Source: an uncultured Collinsella sp. (GTDB taxonomy: Bacteria; Actinomycetota; Coriobacteriia; Coriobacteriales; Coriobacteriaceae). From it: a DNA stretch of 7,850 bases. How positions within the stretch are numbered: the first letter of the stretch is position 1; every line of letters begins with the position of its first letter. The notes beneath the pieces were generated by a model, which made no database searches, had not been told where the DNA came from, and saw only the letters and a list, made by a program, of their open reading frames with translations. The position numbers and the translations under genes are program-made. The stretch covers positions 1 to 7,850 of the forward strand of contig CABVCF010000087.1 of assembly GCA_902496775.1 (NCBI GenBank), read 5' to 3'. Below are positions 1 through 5,848 of this stretch, piece after piece.

Positions 1-920
1 ATCAGGTCGCCGGTGCACACGGTGAAGGTCTTACCGTCGGCCGCTACCTTGGTGGCGCACTGGACCGTGATGTCGGTCCAGCCCTTCGCGGGCTCGGTGC
101 CGGCGCGCCCGTCCTTGCCGGCCGAGACGGCGCCGAAGCCACCGTCCGCGCCCGCCGCCACGTACACGCGCATGCTCGCGGCGACCTTGGAGGGGTCGAG
201 CCCCGCGCTCATGGTTTCGACGAACTGCACCGCATAGGTGTCGTAGGCGGTGAGCCCCGCGGGAACCGTGGCAGAGAGGCGCCAGTACAGGTCGTCGGCG
301 ACCGTGGCGTCGGCGGCCTTCTGCCATGCGGCGGTGCTGTCCTCCAGCACGTGCTTGGACACCTTAGGCGTCGCTGCCTTGGGCTTGACGGTGACGGCGC
401 CGCCGCCCACCAGGGCCATGATCGGCGCGGTGCCGGCCTCGTTCTGGGCGATGGCGTCGTCGTCGGCAACGATGAGCCAGTAGCCACAGGGTAGCTCGGC
501 CGCCCTGCCCGCGTTAAGGGCCACGGACACGGCACCAGAGCTCTGGAGGGAACGAGCGAGCTGTGCGCTCAGCGCGCTCGTAAGGTGGGAATCGGCGTTG
601 AGCCACTCGGCAGCTTCCTGCGCAGTGGTCTGGGATTTGGGCATGCCGGCGCTGTGCAACACAGGCAGCGTGGCGTCGCGGGCGGCGTCGCTTGCCCAAA
701 CAAGGTCGGTGGCGATCTTGGCGTCGTTGTCGCCGTCGACGACGTTGGCGCTAAAGATCTGGTGGGCGTCGTAGCTGCTCGCCACGGTGCCGCTCACCGT
801 GATGGAACCGGTCGAGGTCGGCGCGGCCTGCGCGGAAGCGGGGAACACAACCGCGCAGGTGCCGATCACGAGGGCAAGCAGCGCAAACAAGATCGGGAAG
901 GAGCAAACTTTCTTATTCAC
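1..920 (-). CDS. Sortase-type pilin (probable shaft subunit), C-terminus outside window
   Basis: A secreted structural subunit, probably the polymerised shaft of a sortase-assembled pilus. 306 codons are open from a GTG at 920-918 to the window edge, with no stop. The start is chosen from a strong Shine-Dalgarno (AAGGGAGG, 936-929, 8 nt spacer) and a signal peptide directly after it: MNKK, hydrophobic stretch about 8-27, likely cleavage after ASA (28-30) or AQA (30-32). Residues 39-56 (GSITVSGTV...YDAHQIFS) resemble the first domain of Gram-positive backbone pilins. From about 185, PKVSKHVLED...W...ADDLYWRLSATVPAGL..YDTY...ETMSAGL matches the fimbrial isopeptide D2 domain; K189 is the likely bond-forming lysine and E235 sits at the usual acidic position. 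VTVKPK (176-181) may be a degenerate pilin motif. The partner Asn and wall-sorting signal would lie off the left edge. It is coupled to the adhesin gene upstream. Shaft role is inferred from domain type and order. Confidence 0.85.
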   Translation of the reverse strand, partial: MNKKVCSFPILFALLALVIGTCAVVFPASAQAAPTSTGSITVSGTVASSYDAHQIFSANVVDGDNDAKIATDLVWASDAARDATLPVLHSAGMPKSQTTAQEAAEWLNADSHLTSALSAQLARSLQSSGAVSVALNAGRAAELPCGYWLIVADDDAIAQNEAGTAPIMALVGGGAVTVKPKAATPKVSKHVLEDSTAAWQKAADATVADDLYWRLSATVPAGLTAYDTYAVQFVETMSAGLDPSKVAASMRVYVAAGADGGFGAVSAGKDGRAGTEPAKGWTDITVQCATKVAADGKTFTVCTGDL

Positions 921-936
921 GACGCTCACCTCCCTT
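913..936 (-). promoter_or_regulatory. Ribosome binding site and 8-nt stop/start overlap coupling the two pilin genes
   Basis: On the minus strand the sequence reads AAGGGAGG, an 8-nt spacer, then GTGAATAA. GTG (920-918) starts the second pilin and TAA (915-913) ends the adhesin in another frame, so the two genes overlap by 8 nt and the ribosome binding site lies inside the adhesin's last codons (KGGERRE). This arrangement usually allows terminating ribosomes to restart and fixes the ratio of the two products. The motifs are read directly; coupling is inference. Confidence 0.85.
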
Positions 937-3900
937 CGCATTCGCCTTGCGACGAATGTGCATCCAGGCTGCAGCAGCACAAAGCACCGCCGCGCCGGCA
1001 AGGTACGTCAGAGTGACGCCCGACATACCAGAAAGGGGCAAAGAGGTTAAGTAGGTGTTGGTGAAGGTGGGAAGGCTTTGGCCAGTGTTGGCATCCTCGC
1101 CGTATTTACACGGATCCTGCTTATTCGCAGGGATTTCCTTGCCTTTGGCATCGACGATCTTGGTATAGGTCACATCGCACTTGATCGTCCTATCTGACTG
1201 ATCAGTTGCATTGACCGTAATCTTGTAAACCGACATGTCGTACTTGTAGTTCGTGAACGGTGCGGTCGGCGGCTGTTCGCGGACGTAATAGGTGAAGGTA
1301 TTGCTTGCACCACGGCCGGTGGAGTCAGACTCGAGCTTGTTTAGCTTATCGAGTGTGTACTCAATCTTGTCGACGAAGCTCAGGGTCTGGGACTTCTTGT
1401 CGCCAGCCTTCGTATTAACCGTCTTAGCGTTATTAAAGTCCTCGTTATCCGCAAACTCGAGCGTAAACTCTTTCATCTCGCCACCCTTAACGACCTTAGT
1501 CGCCTTAGGAGTCCAGGAGCCAGTAGAGGTGTACGGCACGATTTTGTTGGTAAAGGCAGGGTTATTGCTACTGTTACCGAGATTCACCGTAGCTGTCGTG
1601 CAATCATTCGAGTAATCAACAGAATAACTTCCGGAATTTAGTTCCTGAAAACCGCTGTCCTTCTCGCCTTTTTTATAGACGATTACTCCAGTTACCTTGT
1701 AATACTTAATAGGAATCGACATGAGGTATTCAGTCTTATATGAACTGCTATCAACAGTTACCACCATCTTGTAAATGGTTTCATCGAATCTGGTGCCCAT
1801 CTCGTTTTCGCCGCTGACAGGTTCCTCAACTAGATAGAAGACGTACTGCCCCGAAGAATAGTCCTTGCCAGAGTCAAAGGTGATACTGCCGTCCGGTTTA
1901 ACGGTCGCTTCGCCTGCAACACTGCAATCGCCCATGTCAAACGTGCGGTCATCTTTCCAAGTAGGCGCTTTATCACCGACCTGACGCAGCAACTTAAACT
2001 TGTAATTGTGTCCTTTAAGACTTGTCGGCTGCCCGTTCGCGCCCATAAGCACCTTAGTGGCATGGAGCTCCATGTTCGGATAAACATCCAGCCCCGTAAC
2101 ATCACCGACAACAAGATCGCCGTTGGTCATGATGCCGCCACCGTGGGTGTAGGAATAGTTGCCACTGATAATGGTCGTAGCCGCTGTCTGCGCCTTTCCC
2201 ATGGCATCGGCAGTCGGATGGGCCTCAAGACCGAACATGTACTTGGCCTCGGCGCCGCCATTTGGGTCAATGGTGATCTTCTCGCCATCGCAAGTGCCCT
2301 GCCAACCAGCCGAGTCGCCACCGAGCATCTTGCCAAGAACGACTGCAACCGTATTTTGGCTGTCGTTCTTGCGTACCAAGAAGAAATCCTTATGACCGGC
2401 TTCTTTGAAGGTTGGGGTAATGTAATCAGAATTTTTGTCCTGATCCTTATCATGACCACCAGCAGAGACGTGCTCACCATCATGATCCGTATTGTTGTAG
2501 ATTGCGGCACCATTTGAGTGCGAAACAATTGTCTCGCCCGTAGGGCAGGCACCGATGCCACCACCCCAGCCGCCGGCCTCATTATCAGTAATCAGCGTCC
2601 TTACGATGTTAAGCTTGCCGCCCTTTTGGACAAAGACGCCACCACCGCCCCAGTCGCCACCACGATTCTGACCCGTCATCGTTTTGTTGTTCGTAATGTA
2701 AATCTTGCTGTTCTCACCAGCGCAAATTGTTGCATTCGTGCCAACATTGTCGCCACCTTCGCCGCCTGCGACACGTAGACCGCCGCCCTCGGCGTTATCG
2801 GATTCGTTGCCGGCAATCGTGCCGCCAGTCATTTCAAAGCTAATGTTCTTGCCGTTGTTCTTACTGTAGAAACCTGCGTAGACGCCGCCGCCAGCCTCAC
2901 GGGAATAGTTAGCCGTAACGAAACCACTCGTTATGCTGAGCTTGCCACCGTGCGTGCATGCAATGCCGCCGCCACCGAGCAGACCATTGTTGAAAAGATT
3001 ACTGTCAGTGATACGATCGTCAGCTCGGTTGTTTGTTATACAGGCAGAGCCGCTAATGGTAACGTTTGCGCCCTTGGTATAAACACCGCCACCGTAGCCA
3101 CCGTCGCCGGTGTCGTCACCATTGTTGATGGGATTTCCATACGTAGCGTTGCCAGAGATAATTCCGCCTGCAAGATTCAGGGTGGCTCCAAAGTTAGCAA
3201 AGACGCCGCCGCCAGCAGCCGCCTTGTTTCCCGCAACCACACCGCCTGTCATTTCGAGCTTGGGATTCGTGCCCGCTATGCACAGGCCACCGCCCCAGCC
3301 GCCGCCGTTGCCGTTGGTGACGTAACCGCCCGCGATTTTGACCGTACCCTCGGAATAAATCACATGGCCGTCGGGGCTCAGGTTGGCAGCCGTGGTAATC
3401 ATGCCGCCCTTGAGATCGAGCGTGCAGCCCGCTTCAACGTTGACCACATACTTTACGGAACCTCTGTCCGACGCCGCATCGATAGCGCCAAAGCCTGTAA
3501 CGACATGCCTGTACGTAGTCTCGGTGGTGCCAAGTCCATCTGTCTTGGGCGTGCTCTTAGTCTCATAGTAAGTAAGACTCTTAGGAGTGCCGTTATTAGA
3601 GCTGCTTCCCTTTTCCCACTCCATACTCGCAAGCTGACCCGCCGGCGTATTGGCCGTATCGACCGAACTTGATGCATCTATTGTTGTTTGGCCTAAATCC
3701 TCGATAGTGAGCGTGGCTTTGTTTTCGACCACAAAGAAGGAGTCCAAGCCGCCAGAACGGTTACAGAGCATGTTGCCGTTAAGATCGATGGTGGTGTCTT
3801 TGTTGATAGTGATCTGCTTATCCGAATAGGCATAATCCGTCAGTCGGAACTTGCCGCCATTGGTAAACTTCCCAGCAACATCGTCGCTTACCTCGGTATA

Positions 3901-4299
3901 GCCATCGGCACTGACGGGAGCGATAGCGTTTTCATCGTTATTATCATCATCCGCAGGCTGTGCGTCGGAAGGCTGCGTGTCACCCTCGACCTTCGTGTCG
4001 TCGGACGGCAGGCCTGCGGCAGCGGCGTCTTCGCTCGCGCCATTCTCGGCATCGTCGCTATTCTGGTTTTCGGTATCACCGTTGTTGGTGTTGTCCACAC
4101 CAGTAGACTCACTTGAGGAATCCCCCGTCACAGTTTCTTCAGTAGAAACCGTCTGGGCATCGTTTGCAATGGCCTGCGAGATCGGAGGCATGACGAGCGA
4201 CAGTACCAGGCTCAAAACGGAGGCTCCGCACAAAACGCCTGCCAGTACACGGCGCGTCGCTTTTTTACTCTGCTTAGATTTGTCTGAATTCGCTTTCAT
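913..4299 (-). CDS. Wall-anchored beta-helix adhesin with two FctA-type isopeptide domains (probable pilus tip/accessory pilin)
   Basis: A 1128-residue surface protein, probably the adhesive tip or accessory subunit of a sortase-assembled pilus. Order: signal peptide 1-45 (Lys/Arg-rich n-region, hydrophobic 18-37, cleavage after AIA 43-45); acidic Ser/Asn/Asp linker 46-125; beta-helix region about 165-735, with roughly nine glycine-rich rungs of the form TGG-x-(I/V)-x-GN...GGG(V/I) between 319 and 586 and one more at 708-727, split by an insertion at about 600-705; FctA/Spy0128-like domain 1 about 742-920 with likely triad K749, E826 (or E825), N918; domain 2 about 930-1082 with K935, E1008, N1081; sorting signal LPLSG 1087-1091, membrane segment about 1094-1112, then HIRRK. 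The triads are assigned by analogy to Spy0128 (Lys in TK(V/N), Glu in Y-x-V-x-E, Asn in F-x-N). The ATG at 4299 follows GGGGAGGAG (4314-4306) with a 6-nt spacer. It is first in the operon and overlaps the next pilin by 8 nt. The ligand is unknown. Confidence 0.9.
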   Translation of the reverse strand: MKANSDKSKQSKKATRRVLAGVLCGASVLSLVLSLVMPPISQAIANDAQTVSTEETVTGDSSSESTGVDNTNNGDTENQNSDDAENGASEDAAAAGLPSDDTKVEGDTQPSDAQPADDDNNDENAIAPVSADGYTEVSDDVAGKFTNGGKFRLTDYAYSDKQITINKDTTIDLNGNMLCNRSGGLDSFFVVENKATLTIEDLGQTTIDASSSVDTANTPAGQLASMEWEKGSSSNNGTPKSLTYYETKSTPKTDGLGTTETTYRHVVTGFGAIDAASDRGSVKYVVNVEAGCTLDLKGGMITTAANLSPDGHVIYSEGTVKIAGGYVTNGNGGGWGGGLCIAGTNPKLEMTGGVVAGNKAAAGGGVFANFGATLNLAGGIISGNATYGNPINNGDDTGDGGYGGGVYTKGANVTISGSACITNNRADDRITDSNLFNNGLLGGGGIACTHGGKLSITSGFVTANYSREAGGGVYAGFYSKNNGKNISFEMTGGTIAGNESDNAEGGGLRVAGGEGGDNVGTNATICAGENSKIYITNNKTMTGQNRGGDWGGGGVFVQKGGKLNIVRTLITDNEAGGWGGGIGACPTGETIVSHSNGAAIYNNTDHDGEHVSAGGHDKDQDKNSDYITPTFKEAGHKDFFLVRKNDSQNTVAVVLGKMLGGDSAGWQGTCDGEKITIDPNGGAEAKYMFGLEAHPTADAMGKAQTAATTIISGNYSYTHGGGIMTNGDLVVGDVTGLDVYPNMELHATKVLMGANGQPTSLKGHNYKFKLLRQVGDKAPTWKDDRTFDMGDCSVAGEATVKPDGSITFDSGKDYSSGQYVFYLVEEPVSGENEMGTRFDETIYKMVVTVDSSSYKTEYLMSIPIKYYKVTGVIVYKKGEKDSGFQELNSGSYSVDYSNDCTTATVNLGNSSNNPAFTNKIVPYTSTGSWTPKATKVVKGGEMKEFTLEFADNEDFNNAKTVNTKAGDKKSQTLSFVDKIEYTLDKLNKLESDSTGRGASNTFTYYVREQPPTAPFTNYKYDMSVYKITVNATDQSDRTIKCDVTYTKIVDAKGKEIPANKQDPCKYGEDANTGQSLPTFTNTYLTSLPLSGMSGVTLTYLAGAAVLCAAAAWMHIRRKANAKGGERRE

Positions 4300-4353
4300 C
4301 GATGTCTCCTCCCCAAGAGACTGCGATCTTGCTCTTTCACTATCAAACGTATC

Positions 4354-4374
4354 TGCGCAATCTGTAATTGCGCA
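4354..4374. promoter_or_regulatory. Perfect 8-bp inverted repeat upstream of the adhesin gene (operator or leader hairpin)
   Basis: TGCGCAAT, five spacer bases, then ATTGCGCA. The arms are perfectly complementary. Outside them, AAACG (4345-4349) and CGTTT (4375-4379) are also complementary, with a four-base offset. The repeat lies 55 nt before the adhesin start and just downstream of the candidate promoter, a place where a repressor or a 5' leader hairpin would act. The repeat is seen directly; its function is inferred. Confidence 0.5.
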
Positions 4375-4388
4375 CGTTTAATGTACAA

Positions 4389-4418
4389 ATTTTAACGATT
4401 GTTTAGACATCTGAGCAA
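4389..4418 (-). promoter_or_regulatory. Candidate sigma-70-type promoter for the pilin operon
   Basis: On the minus strand TTGCTC (4418-4413) is followed after 18 nt by TAAAAT (4394-4389), which matches the -10 consensus at five of six bases; the -35 is weak (three of six). Transcription would start near 4382, giving a leader of about 80 nt that includes the 4354-4374 palindrome. The -35 lies inside a TTGCTCAGAT repeat, so a protein binding that repeat could affect promoter access. A rival pair further upstream is TTGAGC with TCTAAT, 19 nt apart, near 4546-4576. AT-rich DNA gives many chance matches, so confidence is low. Confidence 0.3.
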
Positions 4419-4471
4419 CAAAACCGACATTTTTGTAGCGGATTCTCAATTCTCTTGACATTTGCTCAGAT
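4409..4471. repeat. 10-bp inverted repeat pair containing TTGCTC boxes
   Basis: ATCTGAGCAA (4409-4418) and TTGCTCAGAT (4462-4471) are perfect inverted copies 43 nt apart. The core TTGCTC also occurs at 4329-4334 and 4566-4571 on the plus strand and at 4574-4579 on the minus strand, making five copies in about 250 nt. This looks like a set of binding sites for one regulator. The arms are short for an invertible promoter, and no recombinase gene is visible. Confidence 0.45.
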
Positions 4472-4564
4472 TTACCTTCGTTTATTCACTATCTATTTTT
4501 TGTTTCTACTGGTAATTTAGTTGCACATCATTTTTTAATGGCATTAGATTTTTTTGCACAAATT

Positions 4565-4580
4565 TTTGCTCAAGAGCAAA
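4565..4580. promoter_or_regulatory. Palindrome TTTGCTC-AA-GAGCAAA
   Basis: Two TTTGCTC half-sites face each other across two bases, a compact 16-nt dyad of the size typical for a dimeric DNA-binding regulator. The same half-site recurs singly at 4329, 4411-4418 and 4461-4468, which supports a shared binding protein. There is no U-run that would suggest a terminator. Confidence 0.4.
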
Positions 4581-4586
4581 CATCCC

Positions 4587-4613
4587 GCTCACGGTCGAAA
4601 ATTGACCGTGAGC
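4587..4613. promoter_or_regulatory. Perfect 10-bp stem with 7-nt loop
   Basis: GCTCACGGTC (4587-4596) and GACCGTGAGC (4604-4613) are perfectly complementary around GAAAATT. The stem is strong, but no U-run follows on either strand, so a simple intrinsic terminator is unlikely. It sits six bases from the TTTGCTC palindrome and about 190 nt downstream of the HAD stop. It could be an operator, a backup terminator or RNA-stabilising hairpin, or a mobile repeat remnant. Confidence 0.45.
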
Positions 4614-4628
4614 AGTAGGTCATTAACC

Positions 4629-4645
4629 GGAAGGAATATCCTTCC
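4629..4645. promoter_or_regulatory. Palindrome GGAAGGA-ATA-TCCTTCC
   Basis: Perfect 7-bp arms around three bases, operator-like in size. It is the most distal of the dyads in this gap, about 330 nt before the adhesin start. I do not recognise the regulator. Confidence 0.4.
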
Positions 4646-4757
4646 AAACTGATAAGAATATCTTTAACTCATCGGTGGTTAGAAGCGTGATGTTCAGACA
4701 CCTATATTTGAATTTGCGCGCAGATTTTCGGTATCAATTCGCCTAAGTCGCCTGAGG

Positions 4758-4790
4758 CCACCACAAAGACACCTGTCCCCTTTGTGGTGA
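4758..4790. repeat. Palindromic intergenic repeat, copy 1; probable terminator of the HAD gene
   Basis: CACCACAAAG (4759-4768) and CTTTGTGGTG (4780-4789) pair around ACACCTGTCCC. It starts 13 nt past the HAD stop codon, where a transcription end is expected, but has no clear U-run. It is the most diverged of three copies; the two others share 12-bp arms with one more base pair at each end and the loop TGCCTGGCC. Confidence 0.7.
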
Positions 4791-4803
4791 TTCTGCTCCA
4801 ACG

Positions 4804-5625
4804 CTACAGCAGATGTTCCTCGATAAAGATCGCGATGCCGTCTTTGTCGTTGCTCGCGGTTACAAAGTCGGCGGCGGCACGGGTGGCATCGCTGCCGTTT
4901 GCCATGGCCACACCCACGCCGGCGTCAGCCACCATGCAGGTGTCGTTGTCCGCATCGCCAAACACGCAGATGTTCTGAAGCTCCATGTCGTTGAGCTCTG
5001 CCACGCGCACAAGGCCGCGCGTCTTGGACACGCGCGGATCCATGAATTCGTAGAGTCGCTGCGTGGTCTGTAGAGCAGCCGCCTTAACGGCGCCGTCGGC
5101 GAACGTCGACGCCCGCTCGATGACCTGCGGCATCGCCTCGGGCGCCATGGTAAACATCACCTTGGGCTGCGGCTCGCGCAAAAACTCGGCAAAGTCGACC
5201 ACCTTGTAGGGAACGCCGTCGACACGCGACAGGTGCTCGACGCACGCATTGCTCTCGGGCACATAGAGCACGCCGTCCCGAGGGCAAACGGGCGTTGCCG
5301 GCAGATCTGCCATGTGCTCGCAGATGCGCGCGACGGTCTCGCCCGGCAGCGGGTAGCTCAGCTCGTTGATGCCGTGCGCACGGTCGACGACCTCGGCGCC
5401 ACCGCAGCCCACCAGCACGTCCACCAGGCCTTCAATGCCCCAGAGCTCGTACATGGCCTCGGTCGCGTGGGCGTCGCGCCCGGTGCACAGGCCAAAGAGT
5501 ACGCCGCGCTCGCGCAGGGCGTGGATCGCCGCCACCGTGCGCGGGGACACCGTGTGCTGGCTCGTGAGCAGCGTGCCGTCGATATCGCAGAACACGGCTT
5601 TGATGTGGCTGAAGGTGGTGTCCAT
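4804..5625 (-). CDS. Cof-type HAD-IIB family phosphatase
   Basis: A cytoplasmic hydrolase of 273 residues, the usual length for Cof-type HAD phosphatases, which remove phosphate from small molecules such as sugar phosphates or cofactors; the substrate cannot be told from sequence. Motifs: I, DIDGT 14-18 (nucleophile D14, acid/base D16); II, CTGR with T48; III, VSKTRG with K201; IV, GDADND 223-228 (D224 and D228 bind Mg2+). Residues about 85-190 form the C2-type cap. GCGGAEVV (73-80) stands where many relatives have an NGA-type motif. The ATG at 5625 is preferred because it is just before the first beta-strand and follows AGAAAGG. The frame is open back to 5793, but that extension runs through the palindromic repeat at 5710-5752 and part of another palindrome and has no recognisable protein sequence. 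It appears to be a single-gene unit, flanked by palindromes. Confidence 0.9.
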   Translation of the reverse strand: MDTTFSHIKAVFCDIDGTLLTSQHTVSPRTVAAIHALRERGVLFGLCTGRDAHATEAMYELWGIEGLVDVLVGCGGAEVVDRAHGINELSYPLPGETVARICEHMADLPATPVCPRDGVLYVPESNACVEHLSRVDGVPYKVVDFAEFLREPQPKVMFTMAPEAMPQVIERASTFADGAVKAAALQTTQRLYEFMDPRVSKTRGLVRVAELNDMELQNICVFGDADNDTCMVADAGVGVAMANGSDATRAAADFVTASNDKDGIAIFIEEHLL

Positions 5626-5656
5626 GGGGGCCTTTCTGGGTTGCGCGGCGGTGCCG

Positions 5657-5680
5657 AATGTGGTCGGAAATGGTGTCCAT
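5657..5680 (-). repeat. Degenerate out-of-frame copy of the HAD gene's first eight codons
   Basis: Read on the minus strand from 5680, this segment matches the real gene start (5625-5602) at 18 of 24 bases, including an exact 12-nt block on the plus strand (TGGTGTCCATGG at 5616-5627 and 5671-5682). It would translate as MDTISDHI beside the real MDTTFSHI. The two ATGs are 55 nt apart, so the copy is out of frame, and it lacks a convincing Shine-Dalgarno. It may be a small tandem duplication relic or chance. Confidence 0.4.
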
Positions 5681-5711
5681 GGTATACCAAGGCACAGGCG
5701 CGGCCCCTCAA
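5681..5711 (-). promoter_or_regulatory. Weak candidate promoter for the HAD gene
   Basis: TTGAGG (5711-5706) and TATACC (5686-5681) on the minus strand are 19 nt apart, a longer than ideal spacing. The -10 lies in a near-palindrome CCATGGTATACCAAGG (5677-5692; 7 of 8 positions symmetric) that could be an operator. This is the best pair I found in the short gap. Confidence 0.25.
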
Positions 5712-5752
5712 AGCAAAAACCACCACAAAGGTGCCTGGCCCCTTCGTGGTGG
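5710..5752. repeat. Palindromic intergenic repeat, copy 2 (43 nt)
   Basis: AAAGCAAAAA followed by CCACCACAAAGG (5720-5731), loop TGCCTGGCC, and CCTTCGTGGTGG (5741-5752). It is identical to copy 3 at 7300-7342 except for C at 5745, which weakens one base pair. The A-run on the left becomes TTTTTGCTTT after the stem on the minus strand, so it could end leftward transcription. It lies between the palindrome after the MFS gene and the HAD promoter region. Confidence 0.8.
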
Positions 5753-5783
5753 CCGAACCCGAAGGGTGGCCTGGCCGGAACGC

Positions 5784-5848
5784 AAACCATCACAACATTC
5801 GACGTTTTTCGGCAAAATCGCGATTTTCATCGAATGTTGTGATGGTTT
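5784..5848. terminator. 65-nt nested palindrome directly after the MFS stop codon
   Basis: AAACCATCACAACATTCGA (5784-5802) and its perfect complement (5830-5848) form a 19-bp stem. Inside it lies a second perfect palindrome, AAAATCGCGATTTT (5814-5827). The outer arm touches the MFS stop codon (TAA, 5851-5849). Position and stem strength suggest an MFS transcript end, but the U-run on the minus strand is only three bases and within the stem. The long exact arms could instead mark a dispersed repeat or a small non-autonomous element. Confidence 0.65.

Larger units (their letters stand above)
4300..4757. other. AT-rich intergenic control region upstream of the pilin operon
   Basis: This is most of a 504-nt gap between the HAD gene and the adhesin gene. 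I found no convincing coding sequence on either strand: frames are short, without ribosome binding sites. Positions 4381-4560 hold 55 G/C in 180 nt (31%), well below the flanking genes. The stretch contains four compact palindromes (4354-4374, 4565-4580, 4587-4613, 4629-4645), five TTGCTC boxes and several weak promoter-like pairs facing the adhesin. The gap is much longer than the others in the window, which suggests that the pilus operon is controlled here. Confidence 0.6.

Noticed and set aside
2950..3672. 240-codon open frame on the plus strand opposite the adhesin
   Set aside because: It is antisense to the beta-helix coding region, which has clear repeats and a strong start. Its translation shows no recognisable fold, signal peptide or ribosome binding site; Gly codons on the other strand keep it open.
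4455..4460. Consensus TTGACA on the plus strand as a promoter
   Set aside because: No acceptable -10 lies 16-18 nt downstream and no plus-strand gene follows; transcription would run into the end of the HAD gene on the opposite strand.
4409..4471. Invertible (phase-variable) promoter flanked by inverted repeats
   Set aside because: Arms of 10 bp around 43 nt are shorter than known invertible promoters, and no recombinase gene is in the window. Long-read data showing both orientations would revive it.
5626..5793. 56-residue N-terminal extension of the HAD phosphatase
   Set aside because: The added sequence is encoded by the palindromic repeat and shows no protein character; the ATG at 5625 places the catalytic DIDGT at the usual distance from the start.
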